64,000 nucleotides of DNA, taken from positions 62,001 through 126,000 of the forward strand of contig NZ_JARXVF010000001.1 in assembly GCF_029892515.1 (NCBI RefSeq). The letters are read 5' to 3'. The translations under genes were made by a program, and so were the position numbers. The notes beneath the pieces were generated by a model, which was given only the letters and a program-made list of their open reading frames with translations, was not told the origin of the DNA and did no database searches. Below, one piece after another: positions 47,629 to 58,776 of this stretch (position 1 is its first letter; the number at the start of each line of letters is the position of its first letter). This DNA comes from Pseudaminobacter soli (ex Li et al. 2025). GTDB taxonomy: Bacteria > Pseudomonadota > Alphaproteobacteria > Rhizobiales > Rhizobiaceae.

Positions 47629-49050
47629 ATGCCTTACAACTGCGCCAATCCGGGTGACGTTCTGAAGATCATCAAGGACAAGCAGATCGAAATGGTCGAT
47701 CTGCGGTTCGTGGACCTGCCTGGCTTGTGGCAGCATTTTTCCGTGCCGCCGCAGACGATCACGCCAGACAGCTTTGCCGACGGCGTCGGCTTCGACGGCT
47801 CCTCCATCCGCGGTTTCCAGGAAATCCAGGAAAGCGACATGCTCGTCGTGCCGGATCCGACCACAGCGTTCCTGGACCCGTTCACCGAGGCGCCGACGCT
47901 CGTTATGATCTGCAACATCCTGGATCCGACGAATGCCCTGCCATACAGCCGCGACGCCCGCTACATCGCCCAGAAGGCGGAGACGCATCTGACGGCAACC
48001 GGAATCGGCGACATTTCCTATTTCGGCCCCGAACTCGAATTCTTCGTCTTCAACGAGGTCCATTACGACCAGGGCACCAACTACGCCTACTATGAGATCG
48101 ACGCGACCGAGGCGAACTGGAGCGGCCGCGAGGGATTTGGCCTCGGGCACAAGCTGCGCCCGAAAGAAGGGTATTTCCCTGTGCCGCCGGCCGACACGCT
48201 GCAGGACGCCCGCACCGAAATGGTGAAGCTACTGGAAGAAATCGGCATTCCGGTCGAAGCGCATCACCATGAGGTCGCGACCGGTGGCCAGGGCGAGATC
48301 GACATGCGGTTTGCGAGCCTGACGCGCATGGCCGACAATGTGATGATCTACAAATACGTGGTGAAGAACGTTGCGCGCAGCCGTGGCCTGACCGCGACCT
48401 TCATGCCCAAGCCGCTGTTTGGTGACAATGGCTCGGGCATGCACGTGCACCAGAGCATCTGGCAGAACGGTCGTCCGATCTTTGCCGGCGACGGCTATGC
48501 CGGCTCCAGCGACCTGATGCGCTATTACATCGGTGGGCTGCTCAAGCATGCGCCGGGCCTGCTCGCCATCTGTGCCCCGACCGTCAATTCGTACCGGCGG
48601 CTCGTGCCCGGCTTCGAGGCACCGGTCAATCTGGGCTATTCGCGGCGCAACCGTTCGGCCGCGTGCCGGATCCCGATGTACACGCCTGACCCCAAGGCCA
48701 GGCGCGTGGAGTTCCGTTGCCCGGATCCTTCCTGCAATCCGTATCTGGCCTTTGCGGCGATGCTGATGGCCGGCATAGACGGCATTCGCAGCCGCCTCGA
48801 TCCAGGCGAGCCGATCGACAAGAACCTCTACGATCTGCCGCCGGTGGAACGCGCCCGTATCCCATCGACGCCGGGCTCGCTCGATGCGGCGCTCGACGCG
48901 CTGCAGGCGGACGACAAGTTCCTGCTTTCGCACGACGTGTTCACCACCGACGTCCTTGAGACCTATATCGGCTACAAACGCGCGCACGATATCGAAGACA
49001 TCCGCATACGACCGCACCCTTACGAGTTCGTGCTCTATTACGACGTCTAG
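47629..49050 (+). CDS. glnA: type I glutamine synthetase
   Basis: GlnA makes glutamine from glutamate, ammonia and ATP. The 473-aa protein has the class I features: [52 protein letters not shown] and [11 protein letters not shown]. Tyr401 in KNLYDLPP corresponds to the adenylylation site, so GlnE control is possible. The N-terminus ([28 protein letters not shown]) and lack of glnB upstream suggest this is not the usual rhizobial glnB-glnA copy. It may be a second GSI. GGAAAGGAAG precedes the ATG. Confidence 0.93.
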   Translation: MPYNCANPGDVLKIIKDKQIEMVDLRFVDLPGLWQHFSVPPQTITPDSFADGVGFDGSSIRGFQEIQESDMLVVPDPTTAFLDPFTEAPTLVMICNILDPTNALPYSRDARYIAQKAETHLTATGIGDISYFGPELEFFVFNEVHYDQGTNYAYYEIDATEANWSGREGFGLGHKLRPKEGYFPVPPADTLQDARTEMVKLLEEIGIPVEAHHHEVATGGQGEIDMRFASLTRMADNVMIYKYVVKNVARSRGLTATFMPKPLFGDNGSGMHVHQSIWQNGRPIFAGDGYAGSSDLMRYYIGGLLKHAPGLLAICAPTVNSYRRLVPGFEAPVNLGYSRRNRSAACRIPMYTPDPKARRVEFRCPDPSCNPYLAFAAMLMAGIDGIRSRLDPGEPIDKNLYDLPPVERARIPSTPGSLDAALDALQADDKFLLSHDVFTTDVLETYIGYKRAHDIEDIRIRPHPYEFVLYYDV

Positions 49051-49146
49051 CGGCTAACCGCGCTGAAGATCGGAAGGTTTGCACCGAGCAGGACCTCAGC
49101 GGCGGCTCGCCTGCATTGAAAAACATCGTGTTTTCGCGACGAGCTG

Positions 49147-49176
49147 TTGACGATGTCCTTTCCCGAAAAATAGTAT
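49147..49176 (+). promoter_or_regulatory. candidate promoter of the sugar 1-dehydrogenase gene
   Basis: TTGACG (49147-49152) and TAGTAT (49171-49176) are 18 bp apart, with the gene starting 38 bp further on. The -35 box is near consensus. Confidence 0.5.
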
Positions 49177-49213
49177 CTTTCTTGAGGGGACATCCGCCAG
49201 GGAAGAGACATTC

Positions 49214-50137
49214 ATGACCATCAGACTGGGCCTTGTCGGCCTTGGGAAGATCGCGCGCGACCAGCATCTGCCCGCCATTGCGGCAACGGAAGGCATTCAA
49301 CTCGCAGCCATCGCGAGCCGCAATGCCGGACTGCCGGACCTGCCTTATTTCCACGACGTCGACGCGCTTCTCGCCAGCGATACGGCGGTCGACGCCATCT
49401 CGCTCTGCACGCCACCGCAGGGGCGCTTCGAGCAGGCGTTTGCCGCGCTCAAATCCGGCAAGCATCTGATGCTGGAAAAGCCGCCCGGCATGTCGGTGGC
49501 GGAAGTCGAGGCGCTCGGCCGGATGGCGCGGGAAAAGGGTCTGACGATCTTCGCCACATGGCATTCGCGCGAGGCGGCGGGCGTCGAGGCAGCACGGGCA
49601 TTCCTGGCGGACAAGACCATCCGTTCCGTCCGCATCGACTGGAAGGAGGACGTGCGCCACTGGCACCCCGGCCAGCAATGGATCTGGGAGCCGGGCGGCC
49701 TCGGTGTCTTCGACCCCGGCATCAACGCCCTGTCGATCGTGACGCACATCCTGCCGGAGCCGATGCATCTCACTGCCTCGACGCTGGACTTTCCGGAAAA
49801 CCGCCACGCGCCGATCGCCGCCTCGCTCGCCTTCCGCACAATGTCGGGCGCGCCCGTCGAGGCGGAGTTCGACTGGCGCCAGACCGGCCCGCAGACCTGG
49901 GACATTCGCGTCGAAACTGATCGCGGCGAGCTCGTGCTTTCGCATGGCGGCAGCCGGCTCGCCATAGACGGCGTGCAGCGCATGGCCGAGCCCGACAGGG
50001 AATATCGCAATCTCTACCGGCGCTTCATCGAGCTTGTGGGCAGCGGCCAGTCAGATTTCGACCTGTCGCCGCTGATCCATGTGGCCGATGCCTTCCTGCT
50101 TGGGCAACGACGCGTCACCGACGCCTTCCACGACTGA
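49214..50137 (+). CDS. L-arabinose / D-galactose 1-dehydrogenase (Gfo/Idh/MocA family)
   Basis: A 307-aa NAD(P)-dependent oxidoreductase that closely resembles, from memory, the Azospirillum L-arabinose 1-dehydrogenase. Shared blocks are GLGKIARDQHLPAI, EKPPG (catalytic Lys89), LTIFATWHSREA and the long WHPGQQWIWEPGGLGVFDPG. It would oxidise the sugar to its lactone as the first step of non-phosphorylative breakdown. It converges on the operon encoding the matching dehydratase and importer. Confidence 0.88.
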   Translation: MTIRLGLVGLGKIARDQHLPAIAATEGIQLAAIASRNAGLPDLPYFHDVDALLASDTAVDAISLCTPPQGRFEQAFAALKSGKHLMLEKPPGMSVAEVEALGRMAREKGLTIFATWHSREAAGVEAARAFLADKTIRSVRIDWKEDVRHWHPGQQWIWEPGGLGVFDPGINALSIVTHILPEPMHLTASTLDFPENRHAPIAASLAFRTMSGAPVEAEFDWRQTGPQTWDIRVETDRGELVLSHGGSRLAIDGVQRMAEPDREYRNLYRRFIELVGSGQSDFDLSPLIHVADAFLLGQRRVTDAFHD

Positions 50138-50186
50138 TCAGGGGGCGGCTCCGTCCGGCGCCGCCTTCATCTGCCCTTGAAAAAAG

Positions 50187-50225
50187 ACCGCATGGCTGGC
50201 CCGTTATAGGAGCCAGCCATGCGGT
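50187..50225 (-). terminator. strong intrinsic terminator of the ggu/dehydratase operon
   Basis: A perfect 14-bp stem (50187-50200 with 50212-50225) and 11-nt loop are followed, on the minus strand, by CTTTTTTC. It lies 65 bp after the dehydratase stop, between convergent genes, and may also serve the plus-strand gene. Confidence 0.88.
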
Positions 50226-50289
50226 GGGGCAAATTTTGCCTTCGTCGTCAGATATTTCGGCAGTCTGCCGGAAGCGCAGCGGCTCCGCT

Positions 50290-52035
50290 TTAATGGCTGT
50301 CCTTGCCGACCGGCGCGCCGCGGCAGCCGCGCAGGAAATCAAAATCCGCGCCGGTGTCGGCGCCCTGGACATGGGCGTGGAAGATTTGCGCATAGCCGCC
50401 CTGTGGCGCCGGCGCGTTCGGCGCCCACACGGCCAACCGCGCCTGCAGTTCCTCCTCGGAAATATCGAGATGGATACGCCGCGCGGACACGTCGATCTCG
50501 ATCATGTCGCCATTTCTCACCACCGCCAGCGGGCCGCCGACCGCGGCCTCTGGCGAAGTGTGCAGCACCACCGTGCCATAGGCCGTGCCCGACATGCGCG
50601 CGTCGGAAATGCGCACCATGTCCGTGATGCCCTTCTTCAGCACCTTTGGCGGCAGGCCCATATTGCCGACCTCGGCCATGCCCGGATAGCCCTTGGGGCC
50701 GCAGTTCTTCATGACCATGACGCAGGTCTCGTCGATGTCGAGCGCGTCGTCATTGATCTTGGCCTTGTAGTCGTCGATGTCCTCGAAGACGACCGCGCGG
50801 CCGCGATGTTTCAGGAGATGCGGCGAGGCCGCCGAAGGCTTCAGCACCGCGCCATTGGGGGCGAGATTGCCCTTGAGCACCGCGATGCCGCCATGCTGCG
50901 TCAGCGCCTTCTCGGTCGGCAGGATGACGTCCTCGTTGTGGTTGACGGCGTTCTTCACCTCGTCCCAGATCGTCTCGCCCGAAACGGTCAGCGCATCCTT
51001 GTTCAAAAGCCCCGACTCGCCGAGCCGCTTGATGACCACGGGCAAACCGCCGGCATAGAAGAACTCTTCCATCAGATATTTGCCGGACGGCATGAGGTTG
51101 ACGATGGTCGGCACCTCGCGGCCGAGCCGATCCCAATCGTCGAGCGTCAGATTGATGCCGACGCGGCCGGCGATGGCCAGAAGATGGATCACGGCGTTGG
51201 TCGAGCCTCCGATCGCGCCGTTGACGCGGATGGCATTCTCGAAGGCCTCGCGGGTCATGATGTCGGACGGCTTCAGATCGTCCTTGACCATCTGCACGAT
51301 GCGGCGGCCAGTCAGCTGCGCCATCACGCGGCGGCGGGAGTCGACGGCAGGAATTGCGGCGTTGCCGGAAAGCGCCATGCCAAGCGCCTCGGCCATCGAG
51401 GCCATGGTGGAAGCCGTGCCCATCGTGTTGCAGGTACCTGTCGAACGGCTCATCGAGGCTTCTGCCTCCAGGAACTCGGCCTGTGTCATCTCGCCAGCCT
51501 TTACGGCCTCCGAGAACTTCCACAGATGCGTGCCCGAGCCGACGCGCTCGCCACGGAACCAGCCATTCAGCATTGGCCCGCCGGTAACGACGATGGAGGG
51601 CAGGTCGCAAGAGGCTGCCGCCATCAGCAGCGACGGCGTGGTCTTGTCGCAGCCCACCATCAGCACGCAGCCGTCAATCGGTTGGCCGCGGATAGCCTCT
51701 TCCGTGGCCAATGCCGCAAGGTTGCGGAACATCATCGCAGTGGGACGAAAAGTGTTTTCAGATGCCGAAAAGACGGGCACCTCCACTGGGAAACCGCCGG
51801 CTTCCCAGATGCCGGCCTTCACCTTCTCGGCAAGCTCGCGCAGATGGCCGTTGCAAGGGGTGAGATCGGACCAGGTGTTGAGGATGCCGATCACCGGCCT
51901 TCCGTCGAACAGGTCGTGCGGATAGCCCTGGTTCTTCAGCCAGCCCCGATGATAGATAACGTCGCGGCTGGTGCCGCCGTACCATTCCTGCGAACGCAGC
52001 TTTCGCGGCCACGGCTTGGGCGTGAAACGGCTCAT
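50290..52035 (-). CDS. IlvD/Edd family sugar-acid dehydratase (L-arabinonate dehydratase type)
   Basis: A 581-aa dehydratase with iron-sulfur cysteines Cys61 (TPCNGH), Cys129 (VGCDKT) and Cys202 (GTCNTMG). This matches the three-cysteine [2Fe-2S] pattern of the Rhizobium L-arabinonate dehydratase. It would convert L-arabinonate (or galactonate/fuconate) to the 2-keto-3-deoxy acid. ATG 52035 begins the family N-terminus; the frame upstream is open for 122 codons but antisense-like. It is the last gene of the operon and a strong terminator follows. Confidence 0.9.
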   Translation of the reverse strand: MSRFTPKPWPRKLRSQEWYGGTSRDVIYHRGWLKNQGYPHDLFDGRPVIGILNTWSDLTPCNGHLRELAEKVKAGIWEAGGFPVEVPVFSASENTFRPTAMMFRNLAALATEEAIRGQPIDGCVLMVGCDKTTPSLLMAAASCDLPSIVVTGGPMLNGWFRGERVGSGTHLWKFSEAVKAGEMTQAEFLEAEASMSRSTGTCNTMGTASTMASMAEALGMALSGNAAIPAVDSRRRVMAQLTGRRIVQMVKDDLKPSDIMTREAFENAIRVNGAIGGSTNAVIHLLAIAGRVGINLTLDDWDRLGREVPTIVNLMPSGKYLMEEFFYAGGLPVVIKRLGESGLLNKDALTVSGETIWDEVKNAVNHNEDVILPTEKALTQHGGIAVLKGNLAPNGAVLKPSAASPHLLKHRGRAVVFEDIDDYKAKINDDALDIDETCVMVMKNCGPKGYPGMAEVGNMGLPPKVLKKGITDMVRISDARMSGTAYGTVVLHTSPEAAVGGPLAVVRNGDMIEIDVSARRIHLDISEEELQARLAVWAPNAPAPQGGYAQIFHAHVQGADTGADFDFLRGCRGAPVGKDSH

Positions 52036-52069
52036 AGTCGGTCTCTCTTTCCTGATCAGTCGGTTGCCG

Positions 52070-53041
52070 TCACAGAACCTTGACGGCGACGGCGCGTTCG
52101 GTCGGATCCTTCGCGATCGCCAGCGGATTGGCGAGCGGCAGGCCGAAATCCGGCGCCGAGATTTCAAAGACATCGCCCTCCTCCGGCTTGACGCCGTCGG
52201 CAAAGGTAAGCGTCGCCGTGCCGAACATGTGTACGTGCAGATCGCCCGGCTGGCGGAACAGGCCGTATTTAAAATGATGGTGTTCGAGATTGGCGATCGA
52301 GTGGGACATGTTCGCCTCGCCCGAGAGGAAAGGCTTTTCCCAGATGACGTTGCCGCCGCGCAGGATGCGCGATGTCCCGCGGATATCCTCGGGCAAGTCA
52401 CCGACGAGCAGTTCCGGCCCGAAGGAAGCCGGCCGCAGCTTGGAATGGGCGAGGAACAGATAGTTGATCCGCTCCGTCACATGGTCGGAAAACTCGTTGG
52501 CGAGCGAGAAGCCGACGCGGCATGGCGTGCCGTCAGGCGCGATCAGATAAAAGGCGGCAATTTCGGGCTCCTCGCCGCCGTCGAGCGCGAAGGCCGGCGA
52601 GACAAGCGGACCGCCCGGCGCCACCGCCGTCGCACCCGTGCCCTTGTAGAACCATTCCGGCTGCACGCCGACGCTTCCTGACGCCGGCTTGCCGCCTTCG
52701 AGCCCCATGCGGAACATCTTCATGCTGTCGAAAAGCCCCTCGGCCGGCGCATGCATGGCGTCGCGCGCCGAGGCGGAGCCGGTATGGGTCAGGCCGGTGC
52801 CTGTCAGGAACATTCGCGACGGATCGGGATGGCGCAGCGGCACATCGAGCGCGCTCATTGCCGCCAGCTCGCCAAGATCCAGTATTGCGCCGCCTGTGGG
52901 AACAAGGCTCGCAAGCGGCCGCCCCCGGGCAATCGCCTCCGTCGCGAGGTCGAAAATGGTCGCGCCGGGAATGAGCCGCGCCGTGGCCGCCGCGCCGTCG
53001 CGCACCGCGACGCCGCCGCCCCTGATCTGACTGAGAAGCAT
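52070..53041 (-). CDS. gguC: GguC / AraD1 family protein (FAH fold)
   Basis: A 323-aa protein of the AraD1/GguC group, with a fumarylacetoacetate-hydrolase-type C-terminal domain. The N-terminus has LSQIRGGGVAVRDGAAATARL, and the core has PEWFYKGTGATAVAPGGPL and DGGEEPEIAAFYLI with likely metal-binding acids. In other organisms this family sits beside arabinonate/galactonate dehydratases and is thought to act on 2-keto-3-deoxy sugar acids. The three-base gap to gguB indicates coupling. Confidence 0.87.
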   Translation of the reverse strand: MLLSQIRGGGVAVRDGAAATARLIPGATIFDLATEAIARGRPLASLVPTGGAILDLGELAAMSALDVPLRHPDPSRMFLTGTGLTHTGSASARDAMHAPAEGLFDSMKMFRMGLEGGKPASGSVGVQPEWFYKGTGATAVAPGGPLVSPAFALDGGEEPEIAAFYLIAPDGTPCRVGFSLANEFSDHVTERINYLFLAHSKLRPASFGPELLVGDLPEDIRGTSRILRGGNVIWEKPFLSGEANMSHSIANLEHHHFKYGLFRQPGDLHVHMFGTATLTFADGVKPEEGDVFEISAPDFGLPLANPLAIAKDPTERAVAVKVL

Positions 53042-53044
53042 CGC

Positions 53045-54228
53045 CTAGCCCCGCTTGTTCTTGTTGTAGACGTCGAAGATGACGGCGAGCAGCAACACCA
53101 GCCCCTTGATAACCTGCTGGTAATCGATGCCGACGCCCATGATCGACATGCCGTTGTTCATGATGCCCATGATCAGCGCGCCGACGACCACGCCGACCAC
53201 CTTGCCGGAACCGCCGGACATGGAGGCGCCGCCGATGAAGACCGCCGCGATTACGTCGAGCTCGAAGCCCACGCCGGCCTTCGGCGTCGCCGAATTGAGG
53301 CGAGCGGTGACGATCATACCGGCCAGCGAAGCAAGGACGCCCATATTGACGAAGGTGAGGAAGACGAGCCGCTCGGTCTTGATGCCCGAAAGCCGCGCCG
53401 CCTTCTCGTTGCCGCCGACGGCGTAGATGCGTCGGCCGGTGGTCGTCTGGTTGGTGAAGAAGCTATAGGCCGCGATCAGCACCGACATGACGATTAGCAC
53501 ATTGGGCAGGCCCCGGAAACTTGCGAGCTTCCAGCCCACGAAAAGCAGCGCCACGGCGATCAGGCAGTTGCGCAGCCAGAACATGGCGGACGAACCGACC
53601 TCCATGCCGAAAGCGATGTCCTGGTCGCGGCTCTTGAGGCTACGCCAGACGAGCGCCGCGATAGCGAGCACGACAATCAGGAGCGCCGTGACGTTCGGGC
53701 GGTCGACACCGAAGATGTCGGGGATGAAGCCGGTCGAAAGCGACTGGAAGGCACGCGGAAACGGGCCGATATTCTGGCCGGCCAGCAGCCATAGCGTCAG
53801 GCCGCGGAAAACCAGCATGCCGGCAAGCGTGACGATGAAGGAGGGGATGCGCCAGAAGGCTATCCAGTAGCCCTGCGCCGCACCTATCAGCGCGCCGACA
53901 ACGAGCACCGTCGGGATAACCGCATAGACCGGCCAGCCTGCATAGACCGTCAGCGTTCCCGCCACCGCGCCGGTGAAGGCGGCCACCGAGCCGACCGAAA
54001 GGTCGATGTGCCCAGCGACGATCACCAGAAGCATGCCGAGCGCCATGATGATGACGTAGGAGTTCTGCAGGAACAGGTTGGTGATGTTCTGCGCCGACAG
54101 GAAGTCCACGTCCTGCACGGCGCGCACCACCACGAGAAAGAAGAAGACGATGGCGAGCAGCGCCAGCATCATCCCGTTCTCGCGGAGGTTGCCCCCAAGC
54201 TGCACCCGCAGGGTATTGATGGCGCTTG

Positions 54229-54232
<4 letters not shown>
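53045..54232 (-). CDS. gguB: sugar ABC transporter permease GguB
   Basis: A 395-aa permease of the ribose/xylose (BPD_transp_2) class with about ten hydrophobic segments. [19 protein letters not shown] is the conserved loop, and [19 protein letters not shown] is the EAA-like coupling region to the ATPase. It starts with GTG overlapping the gguA stop by four bases (GTGA), which indicates translational coupling. Confidence 0.93.
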
Positions 54233-55767
<1,535 letters not shown>

Positions 55768-55786
55768 GCCGTTCCTCCGTCGGAGC

Positions 55787-55808
55787 GAGGGGGCGCCGAC
55801 GCCCCCTC
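55787..55808 (-). promoter_or_regulatory. intercistronic hairpin between chvE and gguA
   Basis: GAGGGGGCG (55787-55795) and CGCCCCCTC (55800-55808) make a perfect 9-bp stem with a 4-nt loop, 14 nt after the chvE stop. No U-run follows. Such hairpins commonly keep binding-protein mRNA in excess over the permease mRNA. Confidence 0.55.
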
Positions 55809-55822
55809 ACCCCGCCGAGACC

Positions 55823-56887
55823 TTATTTCAGCTGGTCGGCCTTGTAGTAGCCCGAGCCGACGAGCACTTCCTCGTAGTTGGAAGCATCGACCGAGACCGG
55901 CTCCAGCAGATAGGAAGGAACGACCATCTTGCCGTTGTCGTAGGTCTTGGTGTCGTTGATTTCCGGCTGCGTGCCCTGGAGCACGGCATCGACCATCTTC
56001 ACCGTGACGCCAGCGAGCGAGCGCGTGTCCTTGAAGATCGTCGAATACTGCTCGCCGGCGATGATCGACTTGACTGACGGAACCTCGGCGTCCTGACCGG
56101 TGACGACCGGCATCTTCAGGTCGCCAGAGCCGTAGCCGACGCCCTTGACCGAGGACAGGATACCGATCGACAGGCCGTCATAGGGCGAAAGCACGCCGTT
56201 CAGCTGCTTCTGCGAGTAGTTGGCGGACAGGATGTTGTCCATGCGGGCCTGAGCCACCGCGCCGTCCCAGCGCAGCGTGCCGACCTTGTCCATGCCCATC
56301 TGGCCCGACGGGATGACGATCTCGCCTGAATCGATCATCGGCTGCAGCACCGACATGGCGCCGTTGTAGAAGAAGAAGGCGTTGTTGTCGTCCGGCGAGC
56401 CGCCGAAGAGCTCGACGTTCCAGGGCTTTGCATCCGGGAAGCGATCCTTCAGGCCCTTGACCAGCGAGGAAGCCTGCTGGACGCCAACCTTGAAGTTGTC
56501 GAAAGTGGCGTAGTAGCTGACGGCATCGCTTTCGCGGATCAGGCGGTCATAGGCGATCACCTTGATGCCGGCTGCAGCTGCGTTGTCCAGCGCGTTGGTC
56601 AGCGTGGTCCCGTCGATCGAGGCGATCACCAGCACCTTCACGCCCTTGGTGATCATGTTCTCGATCTGCGAGAGCTGGTTGGGAATATCGTCCTCGGCAT
56701 ATTGCAGGTCGGTGTCATAACCGGCCGCCGTCAGCTGCTTGACCATGTTGTTGCCGTCGTCGATCCAGCGCGCCGACGACTTGGTCGGCATGGCGATGCC
56801 GACCAACCCTTTGCTGTCAGGCCATGCCTGAGCTGCGAGCAGGCACGCGCCAAGCGCGGCAGTCGCCGCGAGAAACCTCAATTTCAT
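55823..56887 (-). CDS. chvE: periplasmic multiple-sugar-binding protein ChvE
   Basis: A 354-aa type I periplasmic binding protein. The signal peptide (about 1-22, ending LLAAQAWPD) precedes [27 protein letters not shown]. Other conserved parts are [32 protein letters not shown] and [12 protein letters not shown]. Agrobacterium ChvE binds arabinose, galactose, glucose and sugar acids; in this window there is no virA, so the role is probably uptake and chemotaxis only. GGGAGGACACA precedes the ATG. It is first in the operon and divergent from gbpR. Confidence 0.93.
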   Translation of the reverse strand: MKLRFLAATAALGACLLAAQAWPDSKGLVGIAMPTKSSARWIDDGNNMVKQLTAAGYDTDLQYAEDDIPNQLSQIENMITKGVKVLVIASIDGTTLTNALDNAAAAGIKVIAYDRLIRESDAVSYYATFDNFKVGVQQASSLVKGLKDRFPDAKPWNVELFGGSPDDNNAFFFYNGAMSVLQPMIDSGEIVIPSGQMGMDKVGTLRWDGAVAQARMDNILSANYSQKQLNGVLSPYDGLSIGILSSVKGVGYGSGDLKMPVVTGQDAEVPSVKSIIAGEQYSTIFKDTRSLAGVTVKMVDAVLQGTQPEINDTKTYDNGKMVVPSYLLEPVSVDASNYEEVLVGSGYYKADQLK

Positions 56888-56954
56888 TGTGTCCTCCCTC
56901 TTGGACGGGGTTCCTCCAACCCCGAAACCTCTTCCGTAAAAACGGATAGCCAGA

Positions 56955-56967
56955 GATAGGACCTATC
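56955..56967. promoter_or_regulatory. palindrome near the chvE transcription start
   Basis: GATAGG-A-CCTATC is a perfect 13-bp palindrome immediately downstream of the chvE -10 candidate. It may be a repressor or GbpR-associated site. Confidence 0.4.
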
Positions 56968-56968
56968 G

Positions 56969-56997
56969 ACATAACGAGCAAATCGAATTATTTCCAA
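56969..56997 (-). promoter_or_regulatory. candidate chvE promoter
   Basis: On the minus strand TTGGAA (56997-56992) and TTATGT (56974-56969) are 17 bp apart. The start would be near 56962, giving a leader of about 75 nt. Confidence 0.45.
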
Positions 56998-57002
56998 TAT
57001 CC

Positions 57003-57018
57003 ATACCATAATTGGTAT
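57003..57018. promoter_or_regulatory. probable GbpR operator
   Basis: ATACCA-TAAT-TGGTAT is a perfect 16-bp dyad placed just upstream of the chvE -35 candidate and 7 bp before the gbpR ATG. That is where a LysR-type regulator would both activate the divergent gene and repress itself. It contains T-N11-A spacing. Confidence 0.55.
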
Positions 57019-57025
57019 ATCGGCG

Positions 57026-57973
57026 ATGTCCACTTCCCTTCCGTCTTTGCCCTTCCTGAAGCTCGCCCATCTGCGGCTCGCGGCGGCGATCGCCCAGCAT
57101 GGGCAGATCCAGGCTGCGGCCCAGTCACTGGCGCTCACCCAGCCCGCCGCTTCGCGCAGCCTTGCCGAGATCGAACGGCTCGTCGGAGCGCCGCTGTTCG
57201 AGCGCCATCCGCGCGGCATGACGCCGACCCCGCTCGGCGAAATTCTCGTCCGCCGCGCCCACACGGTGCTGACGGAAATGCAGAATCTTGCGCGTGAAAT
57301 GCAGGAGGAGCGCGAGGGCCGCAGCGGCCTCGTCCAGGCGGGCGCGGTCACCGGTCCTGCCGTCGGTATTCTCGTGCCGGCCATCCGCAGGCTGAAGGCA
57401 GTCACGCCCCATGTCGAGCTGCGCGTCGATGTGGGACCGTCGATCCAGCTCATGCGCGGCCTGGAGGAAGGCGACTACGATTTCATCATCGGCCGCCTGC
57501 TGCCGGATTCGGATGTGAATGCCTTCGATATTGTTCCCGGCGAGATCGAGACCGTGCGCTGCGTGGTTCGCAGCAGCCATCCGCTTGCCACTCGGCGCAA
57601 CGTGGCGCTCGCCGCGCTCGCCGGCTATCCATGGATCATCCAGGAGCGCGGCATGCCGATCCGGCAGGCCGTGGAGGCCGCCTTCATCCATACCGGCCTA
57701 CCGGTGCCCGCCGACGTGGTCGCCACGTCATCGCTTGTCCTGATGATGGCGCTACTGGTCGAATCCGACATGATCGCGCCTATGTCGCTCGAGGTGGCGC
57801 GCCTGATGGAAGGAACCGGCACCGGCTCGCTCGCTGTCGTAGACCTCGCCGTTCCGATCGAGGTCTCGCCCTATCACATCATCGCCCGCCGCGACCGCCG
57901 CCTCTCCGCGGCGGCCGGCCGTCTGCATGCCCTGGTGCTTGACGAAGCCGCCCGGCTGCGGGGTTCTGCCTGA
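57026..57973 (+). CDS. gbpR: LysR-family regulator GbpR
   Basis: A 315-aa LysR regulator. The N-terminal helix-turn-helix is KLAHLRLAAAIAQHGQIQAAAQSLALTQPAASRSLAEIERL (about 11-52), and an inducer-binding domain follows from about residue 95. The position divergent from chvE matches Agrobacterium gbpR, which controls chvE in response to sugars. There is no Shine-Dalgarno sequence, and TGGTAT, a possible -10, ends 7 bp before the ATG, so the mRNA may be leaderless. Confidence 0.9.
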   Translation: MSTSLPSLPFLKLAHLRLAAAIAQHGQIQAAAQSLALTQPAASRSLAEIERLVGAPLFERHPRGMTPTPLGEILVRRAHTVLTEMQNLAREMQEEREGRSGLVQAGAVTGPAVGILVPAIRRLKAVTPHVELRVDVGPSIQLMRGLEEGDYDFIIGRLLPDSDVNAFDIVPGEIETVRCVVRSSHPLATRRNVALAALAGYPWIIQERGMPIRQAVEAAFIHTGLPVPADVVATSSLVLMMALLVESDMIAPMSLEVARLMEGTGTGSLAVVDLAVPIEVSPYHIIARRDRRLSAAAGRLHALVLDEAARLRGSA

Positions 57974-58020
57974 GCAAGGTGGCTGTCGGCTTCATAGAGA
58001 AGCGAGCGCTTCAGCTCCCC

Positions 58021-58593
58021 TCAGCCACGGCCGAGCGTGTAAAACTCGTCGTTCGGGCGCATGCTGGTCACGTTGGCAAGCCGATTGGACATGCCGAAGA
58101 AGGCGGAGATGGCCGAAATGTCCCAGATGTCGTCTTCCGAAAAGCCATGGGCCTTCAGCGTTTCCATGTCGTCATCGCCGACCTCATAGGCGCGTGCCGA
58201 CACCTTCATGGCGAAATCGAGCATGGCCTTCTGGCGCGGCGTGATGTCGGCCTTGCGGTAGTTGATGGCGACCTGGTCGGCGATCAGCGGGTCTTTTGCG
58301 CGAATGCGGAGGATGGCGCCGTGGGCGACCACGCAATACTGGCACTGGTTGGCGTTGCTGGTGGCAACCACGATCATTTCGCGCTCGGCCTTGGTCAGGT
58401 TGCCGGGCTTGTCCATCAAAGCATCGTGATAGGCGAAGAAGGCGCGGAACTCGTCGGGCCGATGCGCCAGCACGAGAAAGACGTTCGGAACGAAACCGGA
58501 TTTCTCCTGAACAGCCAGGATTCGCTCGGCGATATCAGCTGGCAGGTCCTCGATCCTCGGGACGGGAAACCGGCTGATTGGGTGGGAAGTCAT
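58021..58593 (-). CDS. carboxymuconolactone decarboxylase/AhpD-like protein (peroxidase-related)
   Basis: A 190-aa all-helical CMD/AhpD-fold protein. The redox site NANQCQYCVVAHG has the CxxC pair and the following histidine of alkylhydroperoxidase D. The C-terminal half matches the uncharacterised peroxidase-related family (FSEDDIWDISAISAFFGMSNRLANV). ATG 58593 has AAGGAGA 7 nt upstream; the ATG eight codons earlier has none. It is monocistronic and convergent with gbpR. Confidence 0.88.
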   Translation of the reverse strand: MTSHPISRFPVPRIEDLPADIAERILAVQEKSGFVPNVFLVLAHRPDEFRAFFAYHDALMDKPGNLTKAEREMIVVATSNANQCQYCVVAHGAILRIRAKDPLIADQVAINYRKADITPRQKAMLDFAMKVSARAYEVGDDDMETLKAHGFSEDDIWDISAISAFFGMSNRLANVTSMRPNDEFYTLGRG

Positions 58594-58776
58594 CGCATTC
58601 TCTCCTTGCATGTTCACTCTTGGACGCGCCCTGGCCAGGCGCCCGATCCGCGCCCCGTTGCAATTGGGGGCATTTTGCGGGACTATTCAGATACTCAGAT
58701 GTACGTGGGCTCCATAGCGGGGGCAGTTCATCCGGCCTGAGATTGCAATGGGTTCATCGATTGCAAGGGGACAGGC

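Noticed and set aside
46352-49050. A tRNA-bounded genomic island
   Set aside because: No integrase, no partial tRNA end repeat on the right, and the GC content of ybaK and glnA is like the rest.
50224-52083. A 619-codon open frame antisense to the dehydratase
   Set aside because: It crosses the intrinsic terminator and has His/Arg-rich shadow composition.
55823-57973. A virulence (vir) sensing locus because of chvE and gbpR
   Set aside because: No virA/virG or T-DNA-related gene is present; chvE-ggu loci are general sugar systems.
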